Assembly: GCF_004341375.1 (NCBI RefSeq)
Contig: NZ_SLXO01000001.1
Coordinates: 372,001-436,000, forward strand
Length of the DNA stretch: 64,000 nt
Source: Rhodothalassium salexigens DSM 2132
GTDB lineage: Bacteria; Pseudomonadota; Alphaproteobacteria; Sphingomonadales; Rhodothalassiaceae
Direction of reading: 5' to 3'
The notes below the pieces were generated by a model. The model saw nothing but the letters and a program-made list of their open reading frames with translations, did no database searches and was not told where the DNA came from. Position 1 is the first letter of the stretch. Each line of letters starts with the position of its first letter. Below are positions 18,244-27,082 of the stretch, piece after piece. The position numbers were made by a program, and so were the translations under genes.

Positions 18244-18897
18244 TCAGGACGATTGCGCGCGCGCCGCGCCCTCTTCGCGCAGCTTGGTGACGAAGGCCGA
18301 CAGCCAGGGTTGCCGGCGGCGGCGCCAGCGCTCCGCGTTCAACACTTGGCACAGACGGTCGTAACACGCCTCCAGCGCGTCATTGACCAGCACATAGTCA
18401 TATTCCGCCCAGTGGCTGATCTCTTCCATCGCGCCGTCCATGCGCCGGGCGACCACCTCGGCGCTGTCCTGGGCGCGTTCGCGCAGCCGGCGCTCCAACT
18501 CGTCGATGCGGGGCGGCAGGATGAACACCCGCACCAGGTCGTCGGCCATGGTCTCGGCGATCTGCTGGGTGCCCTGCCAGTCGATATCGAACAACACGTC
18601 GCGCCCGGCCTGCAAGGCGGCTTCCACCGGCCCGCGCGGCGTGCCGTAGCGGTTGCCGAACACGGTGGCATGTTCCAGGAACTCCCCGGCCTCGACCATG
18701 CGCGCGAACTCGTCGGCGCTGACGAAGAAATAGTCGCGGCCGTCCACCTCGCCCGGGCGCGCCGGCCGGGTGGTCGCCGAGACCGACAGCGAAATGCCGT
18801 CGTCGGCGGCCAGCAGCTTGCGCGATAAGGTACTCTTGCCCGCCCCCGACGGCGAAGACATTACCAACATCAAACCCCGTCGGGTGGTTGCCGCCAT
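18244..18897 (-). CDS. gmk: Guanylate kinase Gmk
   Basis: Gmk phosphorylates GMP to GDP with ATP. The 217-residue product shows the P-loop [10 protein letters not shown] (residues 14-23), the GMP-binding SATTRPARPGEVDGRDY segment, FGNRYGTPR, DVLFDIDWQGT and the lid region RRLRERAQDS. GGAGTAGG precedes the ATG and partly overlaps the yicC stop region, leaving only 4 bp between the genes, so the two are cotranscribed, as is usual for yicC-gmk. Confidence 0.96.
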   Translation of the reverse strand: MAATTRRGLMLVMSSPSGAGKSTLSRKLLAADDGISLSVSATTRPARPGEVDGRDYFFVSADEFARMVEAGEFLEHATVFGNRYGTPRGPVEAALQAGRDVLFDIDWQGTQQIAETMADDLVRVFILPPRIDELERRLRERAQDSAEVVARRMDGAMEEISHWAEYDYVLVNDALEACYDRLCQVLNAERWRRRRQPWLSAFVTKLREEGAARAQSS

Positions 18898-18901
18898 GGG
18901 C

Positions 18902-19795
18902 CTACTCCACGTTTTGAATTTGTTCGCGCCATTGGTCGATGACCGTCTTGAGCTCCAGCCCGAGCGCGGTCAGATCGGCGTCCTGTGCCTTGGAACACAG
19001 GGTATTGGCTTCACGGTTGAACTCCTGGGCCAGGAAATCTAGGCGCCGGCCGACCGGGTCGTCGGCGGCCAGAAGCGCGCGGCCTGAGGCCAGATGGGTG
19101 TCGAGCCGGTCGAGCTCCTCGCGCACATCGGCCTTGATCGCCAGCAGCGCCAGTTCCTGTTCCAGCCGCTGCGGGTCGACGCTGTCGCTGCCGCCCAAAA
19201 GCTCGGCCAGCCGCGCCGCAAACCGCGCCTTGACCGCCTCGGGCCGCGCCGCCGCCGCAGCGCCCGCGCGCGCCACCAACTCGGCCATGGTGTCCAGATG
19301 GCCGGCCAATTGCACGCCCAGGCTCGCGCCTTCCTGTTCGCGGGCCGCGACCAGGGCGTCGAGCGCCTGGTCGAGCGCCGCCAGCGCGGCGGTTTCCAAG
19401 CCAGCGCGGGTGGCGTCGTCGAGGGCGCGGGTCTCGGCCTCCATGACGCCGCGCAGGGCCAGAAGCTCGCCGATGCTCGCCGGACGCACCGCGTCGCCAT
19501 GGGCGGCGGCCAGGCGAGCGCTGGTCTCGATCAGCGCGGCCAGGCGCGCGTCGTTGACGCCCGGCGCGCTGTCGGCTTCGTCGCGCTCGACGTTCAGGGT
19601 CAGATAGACGCTGCCACGGCCCAGGCGCTGGCCGGCCCGCTTGCGCGCCGCGAGGTCAAGGCCGTCGAGCATGGACGGCACCCGCGCGCGCACGTCGAGG
19701 CCCTTGCCGTTGACGCTCTTGGCCTCCCAGGCGAGCCAGAAGCCATGCGCTTGCGCTTGGGCGCGGGCGAAGCCGGTCATGCTTTTCAGGGCCAT
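18902..19795 (-). CDS. yicC: YicC family endoribonuclease
   Basis: A 297-residue YicC protein. It begins with the hallmark MALKSMTGFARA and has WEAKSVNGKGLDVRARVPSM in the N-terminal domain. The DUF1732 C-terminal block contains RLDFLAQEFNREANTLCSKAQD followed by LKTVIDQWREQIQNVE. E. coli YicC has been described as an endoribonuclease; the activity here is inferred. The true start is 19795, where MTGFAR begins and GGAG is upstream; the reading frame stays open much further without coding character. It is immediately upstream of gmk. Confidence 0.93.
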   Translation of the reverse strand: MALKSMTGFARAQAQAHGFWLAWEAKSVNGKGLDVRARVPSMLDGLDLAARKRAGQRLGRGSVYLTLNVERDEADSAPGVNDARLAALIETSARLAAAHGDAVRPASIGELLALRGVMEAETRALDDATRAGLETAALAALDQALDALVAAREQEGASLGVQLAGHLDTMAELVARAGAAAAARPEAVKARFAARLAELLGGSDSVDPQRLEQELALLAIKADVREELDRLDTHLASGRALLAADDPVGRRLDFLAQEFNREANTLCSKAQDADLTALGLELKTVIDQWREQIQNVE

Positions 19796-19927
19796 GGGCG
19801 CTCCGGGACAGGGGTTTCGGGCTGAAGAGCGGCGCACTATAAGGAGGCCGCCGGCGCGGTTCAACGCTGCCGGTGACGGCGCCCGCCGCCGTGCCCGCTT
19901 TTTTCCCGTCCGAGGTTTTCCGATCCC

Positions 19928-20677
19928 ATGGACCACCCCCGCACCATCGTCATCACCGGCGCGTCGAGCGGCATCGGTGCCGCCCTCGCCCGCGCCTATG
20001 CCGCCCCCGACGTCGTTCTGGCGCTCACCGGCCGCGACGCCCAGCGCCTTGAAGAGACCGCCGAAGCCTGCCGGCGCAAGAACGCCACCGTCGAGACCGC
20101 CACCGTCGACGTCACCGACGCGCCCGCCATGGAACGCTGGCTCAAGGACCTGGACGCGCGCCAGCCGGTCGATCTGGTGATCGCCAATGCCGGCGTCAGC
20201 GAGGACCGGGTGACCCTCGACACCCTGGCCGACGCGACCGCGCGCACCTTCGCGATCAATGTCCAGGGGGTGTTCAACACCATCCTGCCGCTGTTGCCGG
20301 CCATGAAACAGCGCGGGCGCGGCCAGGTGGCGATCAATGCGTCGCTCGCCGGCTATCGCGGCCTGCCCACGGCGGTGCCCTATTCGGCGTCCAAGGCGGC
20401 GGTGAAAAGCTATGGCGAGGCGTTGCGCGGCGCGGTGGCGCGCCACGGCATCGCGGTCACCGTGGTCTGCCCGGGCTTCGTGGCCAGCCGGATCACCGAC
20501 AAGAACCGCTTCCCCATGCCGTTCATGATGACCGCCGACCGCGCCGCCGGGATCATCCGTCAGGGCCTGACCAAGAACCGCGGCGTCATTGCCTTCCCCT
20601 GGCCCACCTTCGCTGCGGTGCGCCTGATGACCCTGCTGCCCGCTCCGCTGGTCGACCGCCTGCTACGCCGGAAGTAA
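19928..20677 (+). CDS. Short-chain dehydrogenase/reductase (SDR), substrate unknown
   Basis: A 249-residue classical SDR with the cofactor motif TGASSGIG (residues 10-17), IANAG near 85-89 and the catalytic set Ser139, Tyr152, Lys156 (PYSASKAAVK). An Arg after the first motif region (TGRDAQRLEE) suggests NADP preference, which is inference. The C-terminus (PTFAAVRLMTLLPAPLVDRLLRRK) is amphipathic and basic, like SDRs that sit on membranes and act on lipids. It is a lone rightward gene between yicC and mltG, breaking the otherwise leftward block. Confidence 0.88.
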   Translation: MDHPRTIVITGASSGIGAALARAYAAPDVVLALTGRDAQRLEETAEACRRKNATVETATVDVTDAPAMERWLKDLDARQPVDLVIANAGVSEDRVTLDTLADATARTFAINVQGVFNTILPLLPAMKQRGRGQVAINASLAGYRGLPTAVPYSASKAAVKSYGEALRGAVARHGIAVTVVCPGFVASRITDKNRFPMPFMMTADRAAGIIRQGLTKNRGVIAFPWPTFAAVRLMTLLPAPLVDRLLRRK

Positions 20678-20720
20678 CCCGTCGGCGGGCGGCGGCCGGC
20701 GTCGGGGCGTCTGCGGCCGG

Positions 20721-21728
20721 TCAGCCGTCGCGGTCGGCGTCGTCGGCTGCGGCGGTGTTGCGTTGCAGCCGACGCCAGCGCGCCACATTGGCGTTGTGGG
20801 CGTCGAGCGTGCGCGCGAAGGCATGACCGCCGCTGCCGTCGGCGACGAAGTAGAGGTCGTCGGTGTCGGCCGGGCGCACCGCCGCCAGAAGCGCCGCGCG
20901 GCCGGGATTGGCGATCGGGCCCGGCGGCAGGCCGCGCCGGGTATAGGTGTTGTAGGGGTGGTCGGTCTCCAGATCGGCCTTGCTCAACGGCCGGTCGAGC
21001 CCGCCCGGCCCCGCCACGGCATAGATCACCGTCGGGTCCGATTGCAGGCGCATGCGCCGCGCCAGACGGTTGTGGAACACCGCCGCGACCCGCGCGCGCT
21101 CCGCCGCCACGGCGGTTTCCTTCTCGACAATGGACGCCAGCGTCAACGCCTCATGGGGGCCGGCCAGGTCGAGGCCGGGCGCGCGCTGGGCCCAGGCATC
21201 GAGCAATGCCTGATCCATGGCGCGCTGCATGCGTCGCACCAGCCCCGTCCGGCTGTCGCCGGCCACATAGAAATAGGTTTCGGGCAACAGCGCGCCTTCG
21301 GCCGGGACCTGAGCCACGGTGCCGCGCAGCCCGGGGGCGGCGCGCACCAGGGCGACCACCGCCGCGCTGGTCAGCCCCTCGGGCACGGTCAACCGGCGCT
21401 GGATCGGGTCGGCATGGACCAGCGTGTCGACGACGCCGAGCAGGCTGGCACGGGGCGGGATTTCGTATTCGCCGGCGCGCAATTGCCGCCCGGCACCGCG
21501 CACCCGCACCGCCAGGCGAAACAGGTGCGGCGCCTCGACCACGCCGGCGGCGTCGAGGCGCTGGGCGATACGCGCGACGCTGTCGCCGCGTTCGATCAAC
21601 ACCACCGTGGCAGCGTCGGCCGGGCCGTCGGCAGTCAAGCGCCACCAATAGGCGCCGCCAAGCGCCAGCGGTGCCGTCACCAGCACCGCCACCAGCACGA
21701 ACAACAGGGTCCAACGGCGTCGGGTCAT
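20721..21728 (-). CDS. mltG: Endolytic murein transglycosylase MltG
   Basis: MltG cuts nascent glycan strands in peptidoglycan and is thought to set their length. The 335-residue protein has one N-terminal membrane anchor (residues about 6-28), a LysM-like region (IERGDSVARIAQRLDAAGV), and the YceG catalytic core with ASIVEKET carrying the expected catalytic Glu at 202, then RMRLQSDPTVIYA and NTYTRRGLPPGPIANPG. I chose the ATG at 21728 because GTGAGG sits just upstream; a GTG three codons earlier is less likely. It lies 56 bp downstream of fabF, the standard position for this gene. Confidence 0.94.
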   Translation of the reverse strand: MTRRRWTLLFVLVAVLVTAPLALGGAYWWRLTADGPADAATVVLIERGDSVARIAQRLDAAGVVEAPHLFRLAVRVRGAGRQLRAGEYEIPPRASLLGVVDTLVHADPIQRRLTVPEGLTSAAVVALVRAAPGLRGTVAQVPAEGALLPETYFYVAGDSRTGLVRRMQRAMDQALLDAWAQRAPGLDLAGPHEALTLASIVEKETAVAAERARVAAVFHNRLARRMRLQSDPTVIYAVAGPGGLDRPLSKADLETDHPYNTYTRRGLPPGPIANPGRAALLAAVRPADTDDLYFVADGSGGHAFARTLDAHNANVARWRRLQRNTAAADDADRDG

Positions 21729-21784
21729 GGGCCTCACTTTACGCCGGCGCGGTGCCCGGCGCTACTGGCGACGCCGAGCCGGGC

Positions 21785-23053
21785 TCAGCCCTCGAAGCGC
21801 TTGAAGATCAGCGACGCGTTGGTGCCGCCGAAGCCGAACGAATTGGTCAGCGCGGCATTGACGGTCTTTTCCTTCGCCTTGTGCGGCACCAGGTCGACGC
21901 CCTGGCACTGCTCGGACGGATTGTCCAGGTTGAGCGTCGGCGGCACGATGCCGTTTTCGATCGCCTTGATACAGAAGATCGATTCGACCGCACCGGCAGC
22001 CCCCAACAGGTGGCCGATGGCCGACTTGGTGGACGACATGCACAGCCGGTCGACCGCATCGCCGAACAGCCGCTTGACCGCGCCAAGCTCGATCTCGTCG
22101 CCGAGCGGCGTCGAGGTGCCGTGGGCGTTCACATAGTCGATGTCCTCGACCGTCAGCCCCGAACTGCGCAGCGCCGCCTGCATCGAGCGATAGCCGCCGT
22201 CGCCGGTGGGTTCGGGCGCGGTGACGTGATAGGCGTCGCCGGACATGCCGTAACCGACCAGTTCGGCGTAGATCTTGGCGCCGCGCGCCTGCGCGTGTTC
22301 GAGCGATTCGAGCACCGCAATGCCCGCGCCTTCGCCCATGACGAAGCCGTCACGGCCGGAATCATAGGGGCGCGAGGCCTTTTCCGGGGTGTCGTTATAG
22401 CGTGTCGACAGCGCCTTGGCCTGGGCGAAGCCGGCGATGCCCAGCCGGCAGATGGCGCCTTCGGCCCCGCCGGCGACCATCACGTCGGCGTCGCCGAGCA
22501 TGATCATGCGCGCCGCATCGCCCAGCGCATGGGCGCCGGTGGAGCACGCGGTGACTGCGGCGTGGTTGGGGCCCTTGAAGCCGTAGCGGATCTGCACCTG
22601 GCCCGAGGCAAGGTTGATCAATGCCGACGGGATGAAGTGCGGCGACACCCGGCGCGGGCCCTTTTCGTGCAGGGTGATGGCGGAATCCTGGATCGCGCGC
22701 AGACCGCCGATGCCGGCGCCGATCATCACCCCGGTGCGCAGGCACGCCTCTTCGCCGGGCTCGATCCAGTCGGCGTCCTTGAGCGCTTCGTCAGCGGCGG
22801 CGAGGGCGAACAGGATGAAATCGTCGACCCGGCGCTGTTCCTTGGGCGGCATCACCAGGTCGGCGTTGAAGGTGTGGTCGCTGCCGTCGCCGCGCGGTAC
22901 CTCGCCCGCCACCCGTGCCGACATGTCCGACACATCGCAGCGCGTGATCGGCCCGATCCCCGTCTGTCCGGCGATCAGCCGTTCCCATGTGGCGCCGACC
23001 CCATTGGCCAGCGGCGACACCATGCCCAAACCCGTAACGACGACCCGTTTCAT
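21785..23053 (-). CDS. fabF: Beta-ketoacyl-ACP synthase II FabF
   Basis: FabF elongates acyl-ACP by condensation with malonyl-ACP. The 422-residue product starts MKRVVVTGLGMVSPLA and has the nucleophile Cys170 in TACSTGAHA, the two catalytic His in VNAHGTSTPLGD and AIGHLLGAAG, and the terminal NSFGFGGTNASL. The start at 23053 fits the family exactly; an upstream open frame rich in Arg and Gly is not coding. It lies downstream of acpP, from which it is separated by 168 bp containing a strong hairpin. Confidence 0.96.
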   Translation of the reverse strand: MKRVVVTGLGMVSPLANGVGATWERLIAGQTGIGPITRCDVSDMSARVAGEVPRGDGSDHTFNADLVMPPKEQRRVDDFILFALAAADEALKDADWIEPGEEACLRTGVMIGAGIGGLRAIQDSAITLHEKGPRRVSPHFIPSALINLASGQVQIRYGFKGPNHAAVTACSTGAHALGDAARMIMLGDADVMVAGGAEGAICRLGIAGFAQAKALSTRYNDTPEKASRPYDSGRDGFVMGEGAGIAVLESLEHAQARGAKIYAELVGYGMSGDAYHVTAPEPTGDGGYRSMQAALRSSGLTVEDIDYVNAHGTSTPLGDEIELGAVKRLFGDAVDRLCMSSTKSAIGHLLGAAGAVESIFCIKAIENGIVPPTLNLDNPSEQCQGVDLVPHKAKEKTVNAALTNSFGFGGTNASLIFKRFEG

Positions 23054-23174
23054 GACCTGTTCTGCCTTTCCAGCGCCGGAACTGCCGGTCGCTGCGTCGG
23101 GCCGTCGCCGGCGGCGGCCCTGAGAGGAATGACCCGGCACCCAGGGCCGGGGCTGTCTTCGATGCCCGAGGGTC

Positions 23175-23205
23175 CGCCGCGGCGGGTCGCAACCCGGCCG
23201 CGGCG
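23175..23205 (-). terminator. Strong GC hairpin between acpP and fabF (possible attenuator)
   Basis: CGCCGCGG (23175-23182) pairs perfectly with CCGCGGCG (23198-23205). Inside it CGGGT pairs with ACCCG around a 4-base loop, with one bulged base. No U-run follows on the minus strand, so it is not a classic intrinsic terminator. It could slow polymerase or protect the short acpP mRNA 3' end, allowing acpP to be expressed above fabF. Confidence 0.5.
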
Positions 23206-23221
23206 ACTGCTGTCCGCAGGC

Positions 23222-23458
23222 TTAGCTGGCGTTTTCCTGGATGTAGGAAATCGCGTCCTTCACGGTCTGGATCTTCTCGGCGGCATCGTCGGGAATTTCG
23301 ATCCCGAACTCTTCCTCGAACGCCATCACCAGTTCGACGGTATCGAGACTGTCCGCGCCCAGATCGTCGATGAAGCTGGCCTCTTCGGTGACCTTGGCGT
23401 CTTCCACGCCGAGATGTTCGATGACGATTTTCTTCACGCGGTCGGAGATGTCGCTCAT
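23222..23458 (-). CDS. acpP: Acyl carrier protein AcpP
   Basis: A 78-residue acidic carrier protein holding growing acyl chains on a phosphopantetheine arm. The attachment Ser is residue 37 in [12 protein letters not shown]; the rest is the four-helix family fold with [20 protein letters not shown] precedes the ATG. Flanking non-coding regions are long for this dense genome (168 bp to fabF, 215 bp to fabG), consistent with its own promoter and a separate abundant transcript. Confidence 0.98.
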   Translation of the reverse strand: MSDISDRVKKIVIEHLGVEDAKVTEEASFIDDLGADSLDTVELVMAFEEEFGIEIPDDAAEKIQTVKDAISYIQENAS

Positions 23459-23673
23459 GACTCTGTCCTTGTTTTGGTGGCCGCTTTCACGGCTCAGGGC
23501 TTAACGTTGAAGGAACGGCGGCGCCAGCCGCCAAGGTCGGATCGGCGTGACGCCGGAGGTCTTTCAAGCCGCCGAAATACGCCAGTTTTCGGGGCAGGAA
23601 CCCGAAATCGCGTGGGCCTTATCATATCTTCTTCGCCATGGGAAGCGGCCCGGAAATGGTTTGGCCAACGGGC

Positions 23674-24411
23674 CTACACCATGGCCATCCCGCCATTGAC
23701 GTGCAAGGTCTGACCGGTCACCCACGCCGCTTCGGTCGACGCCAGATAGACCACCGCGGCCGCCACGTCGTCGCCGGTACCAAGCCGGCCAGCCGGAATC
23801 TGACCGGCCAGCGCCGCCTTTTGCTCGTCGCTGAGCGCGTCGGTCATGTCCGATTTGACGAACCCCGGCGCCACCGCGTTGACGGTGATGCCGCGATTGG
23901 CCACTTCCTGCGCCAGCGACTTGGACATGGCCACCAGCCCCGCCTTGGTGGCGGCATAATTGGCCTGGCCCGCATTGCCGGTGGTGCCGACGATCGACGC
24001 GATGTTGACGATGCGGCCCCAGCGCGCCTTCATCATGGTGCGCAGCACGCCGCGCGACAGCAGGAAGGCCGCGTCCAGATTGACCCGGAACACCGCCTGC
24101 CAGTCCTCGGGCTTCATGCGCAGGGCCAACTGGTCGCGGGTGATGCCGGCATTGTTGACCAGGATGTCGACGCCGCCCATGGCCTCAGCCGCCGCCTTGG
24201 GCAGGGCTTCGACCGCGTCCAGGTCGCTGAGGTCGGCGGGCGTCACATGGGCGCGCGCGCCCAACTCGGCGGCCAGGGCGTCGAGCTTTTCGCGCCGGGT
24301 GCCGTGCAGCGCCACCTCGGCCCCCTGGGCGTGAAGCGCCTTGGCGATGGCGCTACCGATGCCGCCCGACGCGCCGGTGACCAGGGCGCGCTTGCCGGTC
24401 AAATCGAACAT
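23674..24411 (-). CDS. fabG: 3-oxoacyl-ACP reductase FabG
   Basis: FabG reduces 3-oxoacyl-ACP with NADPH in fatty-acid elongation. The 245-residue SDR has TGASGGIG (12-19), VNNAGITRD, and the triad Ser139, Tyr152, Lys156 in the typical FabG context NIASIVGTTGNAGQANYAATK. Its C-terminus ITVNAVAPGFVKSDMTDAL ... VTGQTLHVNGGMAM is diagnostic for FabG rather than a generic SDR. AAGGAGAG is upstream. It lies 75 bp downstream of fabD. Confidence 0.96.
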   Translation of the reverse strand: MFDLTGKRALVTGASGGIGSAIAKALHAQGAEVALHGTRREKLDALAAELGARAHVTPADLSDLDAVEALPKAAAEAMGGVDILVNNAGITRDQLALRMKPEDWQAVFRVNLDAAFLLSRGVLRTMMKARWGRIVNIASIVGTTGNAGQANYAATKAGLVAMSKSLAQEVANRGITVNAVAPGFVKSDMTDALSDEQKAALAGQIPAGRLGTGDDVAAAVVYLASTEAAWVTGQTLHVNGGMAMV

Positions 24412-24486
24412 GACAGTCTCTCCTTGCTGACGGACGGCGCGGCCTCGCCCCGCCCGGTCCTGGAATGGTCTGGTGCGCGGCTGGGC

Positions 24487-25428
24487 TTAAAGCGTCGCCA
24501 GCCAGGCGTCGAAGCTTTCGGGGTCGGACACATTGGTCAGCGCCAGCGACCGGTCGATGCGCTTGACCATGCCGGTGAGCACCTTGCCCGGCCCGACCTC
24601 GACCACGGCGTCGATGCCGAGACCGGCGAACGACGCCACCGACTCCCGCCACCGCACCGGCGCGGTGACCTGCTCGACCAACAGCCGGCGAATCGTCTCG
24701 GGCTCGGTGACCGGCTCGCCAGTCACATTGGCGACCACCGGCACGGCCGGCGCAGCGATGCGCGCGCCCGCCAACGCCTCGGCCATCTCTTCGGCCGCAG
24801 GCTGCATCAGCGGGCAATGGAACGGCGCCGATACCGCCAGCGTCATCGCCTTCTTGGCCCCGGCTTCCTTCGCCAGCGCCACCGCGCGCTCGACCGCCAC
24901 GGCGTCGCCCGACACCACCACCTGGCCCGGCGCGTTGTCATTGGCCGGCGCACAGACGCCGCCGTCGGCCGCCGCCCGGGCGGCCACGTCGCGCACCGCG
25001 TCGAGGTCGAGCCCGAGGATCGCCGCCATGGCGCCCTCGCCCACCGGCACGGCGCGCTGCATGGCCTGACCGCGCCGCTTGAGCAACCGCGCCGTCTGGC
25101 CCAGGTCGAGCGCACCGGCGGCGGCCAGGGCCGTGTATTCGCCGAGCGAGTGGCCGGCCACGTGCGACGCCAGGTCGGCGACGCTTTTGCCGCCGTCTTC
25201 CAAGGTGCGGATGATCGCCATGGACACCGCCATCAAGGCGGGCTGGGCGTTCTCGGTCAGCGTCAGCTCGTCGGCCGGACCGTCGAACATCAGCCGGCTC
25301 AGATGCTGCGACAGCGCCTCGTCGACTTCCTCGAAAACCTGGGCGGCGGGCTTGTAGGCATCCGCCAACGCCCGGCCCATGCCAACCGTCTGGGCGCCCT
25401 GGCCCGGAAACACCAATGCGCGGGTCAT
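24487..25428 (-). CDS. fabD: Malonyl-CoA:ACP transacylase FabD
   Basis: FabD moves malonyl from CoA to ACP. The 313-residue product has VFPGQGAQTVGMG at the N-terminus, the nucleophile Ser94 in AGHSLGEYTAL, an Arg in KRRGQAMQ, and the catalytic His in VSAPFHCPLM followed by VVANVTGEPV. It is the first gene of the leftward fabD-fabG-acpP-fabF-mltG run; no fabH or plsX lies upstream, since rpsF starts divergently 298 bp away. Confidence 0.96.
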   Translation of the reverse strand: MTRALVFPGQGAQTVGMGRALADAYKPAAQVFEEVDEALSQHLSRLMFDGPADELTLTENAQPALMAVSMAIIRTLEDGGKSVADLASHVAGHSLGEYTALAAAGALDLGQTARLLKRRGQAMQRAVPVGEGAMAAILGLDLDAVRDVAARAAADGGVCAPANDNAPGQVVVSGDAVAVERAVALAKEAGAKKAMTLAVSAPFHCPLMQPAAEEMAEALAGARIAAPAVPVVANVTGEPVTEPETIRRLLVEQVTAPVRWRESVASFAGLGIDAVVEVGPGKVLTGMVKRIDRSLALTNVSDPESFDAWLATL

Positions 25429-25658
25429 CGCGGGTTCGTCTCCCTACTCGGAACCGGTGCCGCCGGGCTGACCGACGGCACCAATGAGGTGAAAGCCTGT
25501 TTCGATACTGCCCCGTTAAGGTCGGTGCAAGATCGACCGGGATAAATTGGCGCCGACGACGCCGGCCGCGCCGGCCGCTTTTTCCTTGAAAGGCGCCGGC
25601 GGGATGCGTATAGGACCGCCTTTCGGAGCGTGCCGACCGCCGGTCGCGCGGCAGCGGT

Positions 25659-25726
25659 ACCGAAAGAAGGCTGGAGACGGTGCGCATGGGGCGCCCCGAT
25701 CGATCAGCACAAGGAGCATCGAGAAC
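25659..25726 (+). promoter_or_regulatory. Candidate S6:S18 autoregulatory mRNA leader before rpsF
   Basis: The rpsF leader contains ACCGAAAGAAGGC (25659-25671). It resembles the 16S rRNA segment where S6 and S18 bind, in which ACCG is followed shortly by GAAGGC. Known S6:S18 leader motifs in other bacteria use such rRNA mimicry for feedback. The SD of rpsF (AAGGAG, 25711-25716) lies about 40 bases downstream. No folding was computed; the call rests on the shared short motifs and position. Confidence 0.35.
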
Positions 25727-26098
25727 ATGCCGTACTATGAGCATGTCTTCATCGCGCGCCAGGATATCAATGCGTCGCAGGTGGAGACCCTGATTTCGGA
25801 TTTCGGCAAGGTCATCGAAGACCAGGGCGGCAAGGTCGCCAAATCCGAATACTGGGGGCTGAAGTCCCTGACCTACCGTATCAAGAAGAACCGCAAAGGC
25901 CATTACGTCCTGATGAACCTGGACGCCCCGGCCGCCGCCGTGTGGGAAATGGAGCGCCAGGCGCGCCTGCACGACGATGTCCTGCGGTTCATGACCGTGC
26001 GGGTGGACGAATTGGAAGAAGGCCCCTCGGCCGTGGTGCGCGCCAAGTCCGAGAAGGACAACAAGCGCGGCGGCGGTCGTCGCGGCCAAGACCGGTAA
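25727..26098 (+). CDS. rpsF: 30S ribosomal protein S6
   Basis: A 123-residue S6 protein: [22 protein letters not shown] start, the [22 protein letters not shown] core strand pair and [14 protein letters not shown]. The basic Gly-rich tail ([11 protein letters not shown]) is an extension typical of alphaproteobacteria. The start at 25727 has AAGGAG 10 bases upstream; the frame is open for 60 codons before it but without coding character. First gene of rpsF-rpsR-rplI. Confidence 0.97.
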   Translation: MPYYEHVFIARQDINASQVETLISDFGKVIEDQGGKVAKSEYWGLKSLTYRIKKNRKGHYVLMNLDAPAAAVWEMERQARLHDDVLRFMTVRVDELEEGPSAVVRAKSEKDNKRGGGRRGQDR

Positions 26099-26110
26099 GG
26101 AGACGAGATC

Positions 26111-26353
26111 ATGGCACAACGCGGTCCTGCACGCCGTCCGTTCTTCCGGCGCCGGAAGTCCTGCCCGTTCTCGGGTCCCAACGCGCCGAAGATTGATTAT
26201 AAAGACGTCAAGCTGCTGCAACGGTTCGTATCCGAGCGCGGCAAGATCGTGCCGAGCCGGATCACGGCTGTCTCGGCCAAGAAGCAGCGTGAGCTGTCCC
26301 GGGCCATCAAGCGCGCCCGGTTCCTGGCCTTGCTGCCCTATGTGGTGAAGTAA
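26111..26353 (+). CDS. rpsR: 30S ribosomal protein S18
   Basis: An 80-residue S18: [40 protein letters not shown] and [23 protein letters not shown] are the family blocks. AAGGAGACGAG precedes the start, only 12 bp after rpsF. S18 pairs with S6 on the small subunit platform. Confidence 0.98.
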   Translation: MAQRGPARRPFFRRRKSCPFSGPNAPKIDYKDVKLLQRFVSERGKIVPSRITAVSAKKQRELSRAIKRARFLALLPYVVK

Positions 26354-26364
26354 GGGGACAGCCG

Positions 26365-26994
26365 ATGGATATCATTCTGCTTGAGCGCATCGAAAAACTT
26401 GGCCAGATGGGCGACATCGTCACGGTCAAGAACGGCTATGCGCGCAACTTCCTGCTGCCCCAGCGCAAGGCGCTGCGGGCGACGGACGCCAACAAAAAGT
26501 ATTTCGAGGCCAAGCGCTCCGAAATCGAAGCTCAGAACCTCAAGCGCCGCCAAGAGGCCGAGGAAGTGGGCAAGCGCGTCGACCAGTCCAAGGTGGTGCT
26601 GATCCGCCAGGCCGGCGAATCGGGTCAGCTTTATGGCTCGGTGGCGACCCGCGACATCGCCCAGGCGCTGTCCGACGAGGCGATCAAGGTGGAACGCAGC
26701 CAGATCGAGCTCAACCGCCCGATCAAGACGCTGGGCCTGTTCGACGTGGCGGTGCGTCTGCACGCCGAAGTGGCGGTGACGGTGATCGTCAACGTGGCGC
26801 GCAGCGCCGAAGAAGCCGAGCGGCAGTTCGAATCCGGTCGCGCCATCGTCGGCGACGAGCCGGAAGAAGACGAGGTCCTCGACGCCGAAGCGATTGTGGA
26901 AGACCTTGTGGAAGACGAGAGCATCGTCGAGGAACTGGCCGCCGAAGCGGACGCCGAAAGCGGCGACGATGGCGACGACGAGGCGGCGTCCTAA
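26365..26994 (+). CDS. rplI: 50S ribosomal protein L9 with long acidic C-terminal tail
   Basis: L9 binds 23S rRNA and extends from the ribosome surface. The 209-residue product has the N-terminal domain [32 protein letters not shown] (split here only by wording), the connecting helix, and the C-terminal domain [16 protein letters not shown] ... [19 protein letters not shown]. After about residue 155 it carries some 50 residues dominated by Glu and Asp, absent from the roughly 149-residue E. coli protein. Such tails occur in other alphaproteobacteria. It starts 11 bp after rpsR with AAGGGGA upstream. Confidence 0.97.
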   Translation: MDIILLERIEKLGQMGDIVTVKNGYARNFLLPQRKALRATDANKKYFEAKRSEIEAQNLKRRQEAEEVGKRVDQSKVVLIRQAGESGQLYGSVATRDIAQALSDEAIKVERSQIELNRPIKTLGLFDVAVRLHAEVAVTVIVNVARSAEEAERQFESGRAIVGDEPEEDEVLDAEAIVEDLVEDESIVEELAAEADAESGDDGDDEAAS

Positions 26995-27051
26995 GCGTCC
27001 CGCCAGGGCGCCGACCGGCCGGTCGGTTGCGATAAACTTTGGCAGTTTTGC

Positions 27052-27082
27052 GGGCGGTCCCAATCGGGGCCGCCCGTTTTTT
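27052..27082 (+). terminator. Rho-independent terminator after rplI
   Basis: GGGCGGTCCC (27052-27061) and GGGGCCGCCC (27066-27075) form a 10-bp stem with one mismatch and the 4-base loop AATC, followed by G and six T. It closes the rpsF-rpsR-rplI transcript, so dnaB (start 27258) should have its own promoter in the 175 bp that follow. Confidence 0.85.

Noticed and set aside
23638-25545. 635-codon open frame on the plus strand
   Set aside because: Antisense of fabG and fabD, both with complete catalytic motifs.
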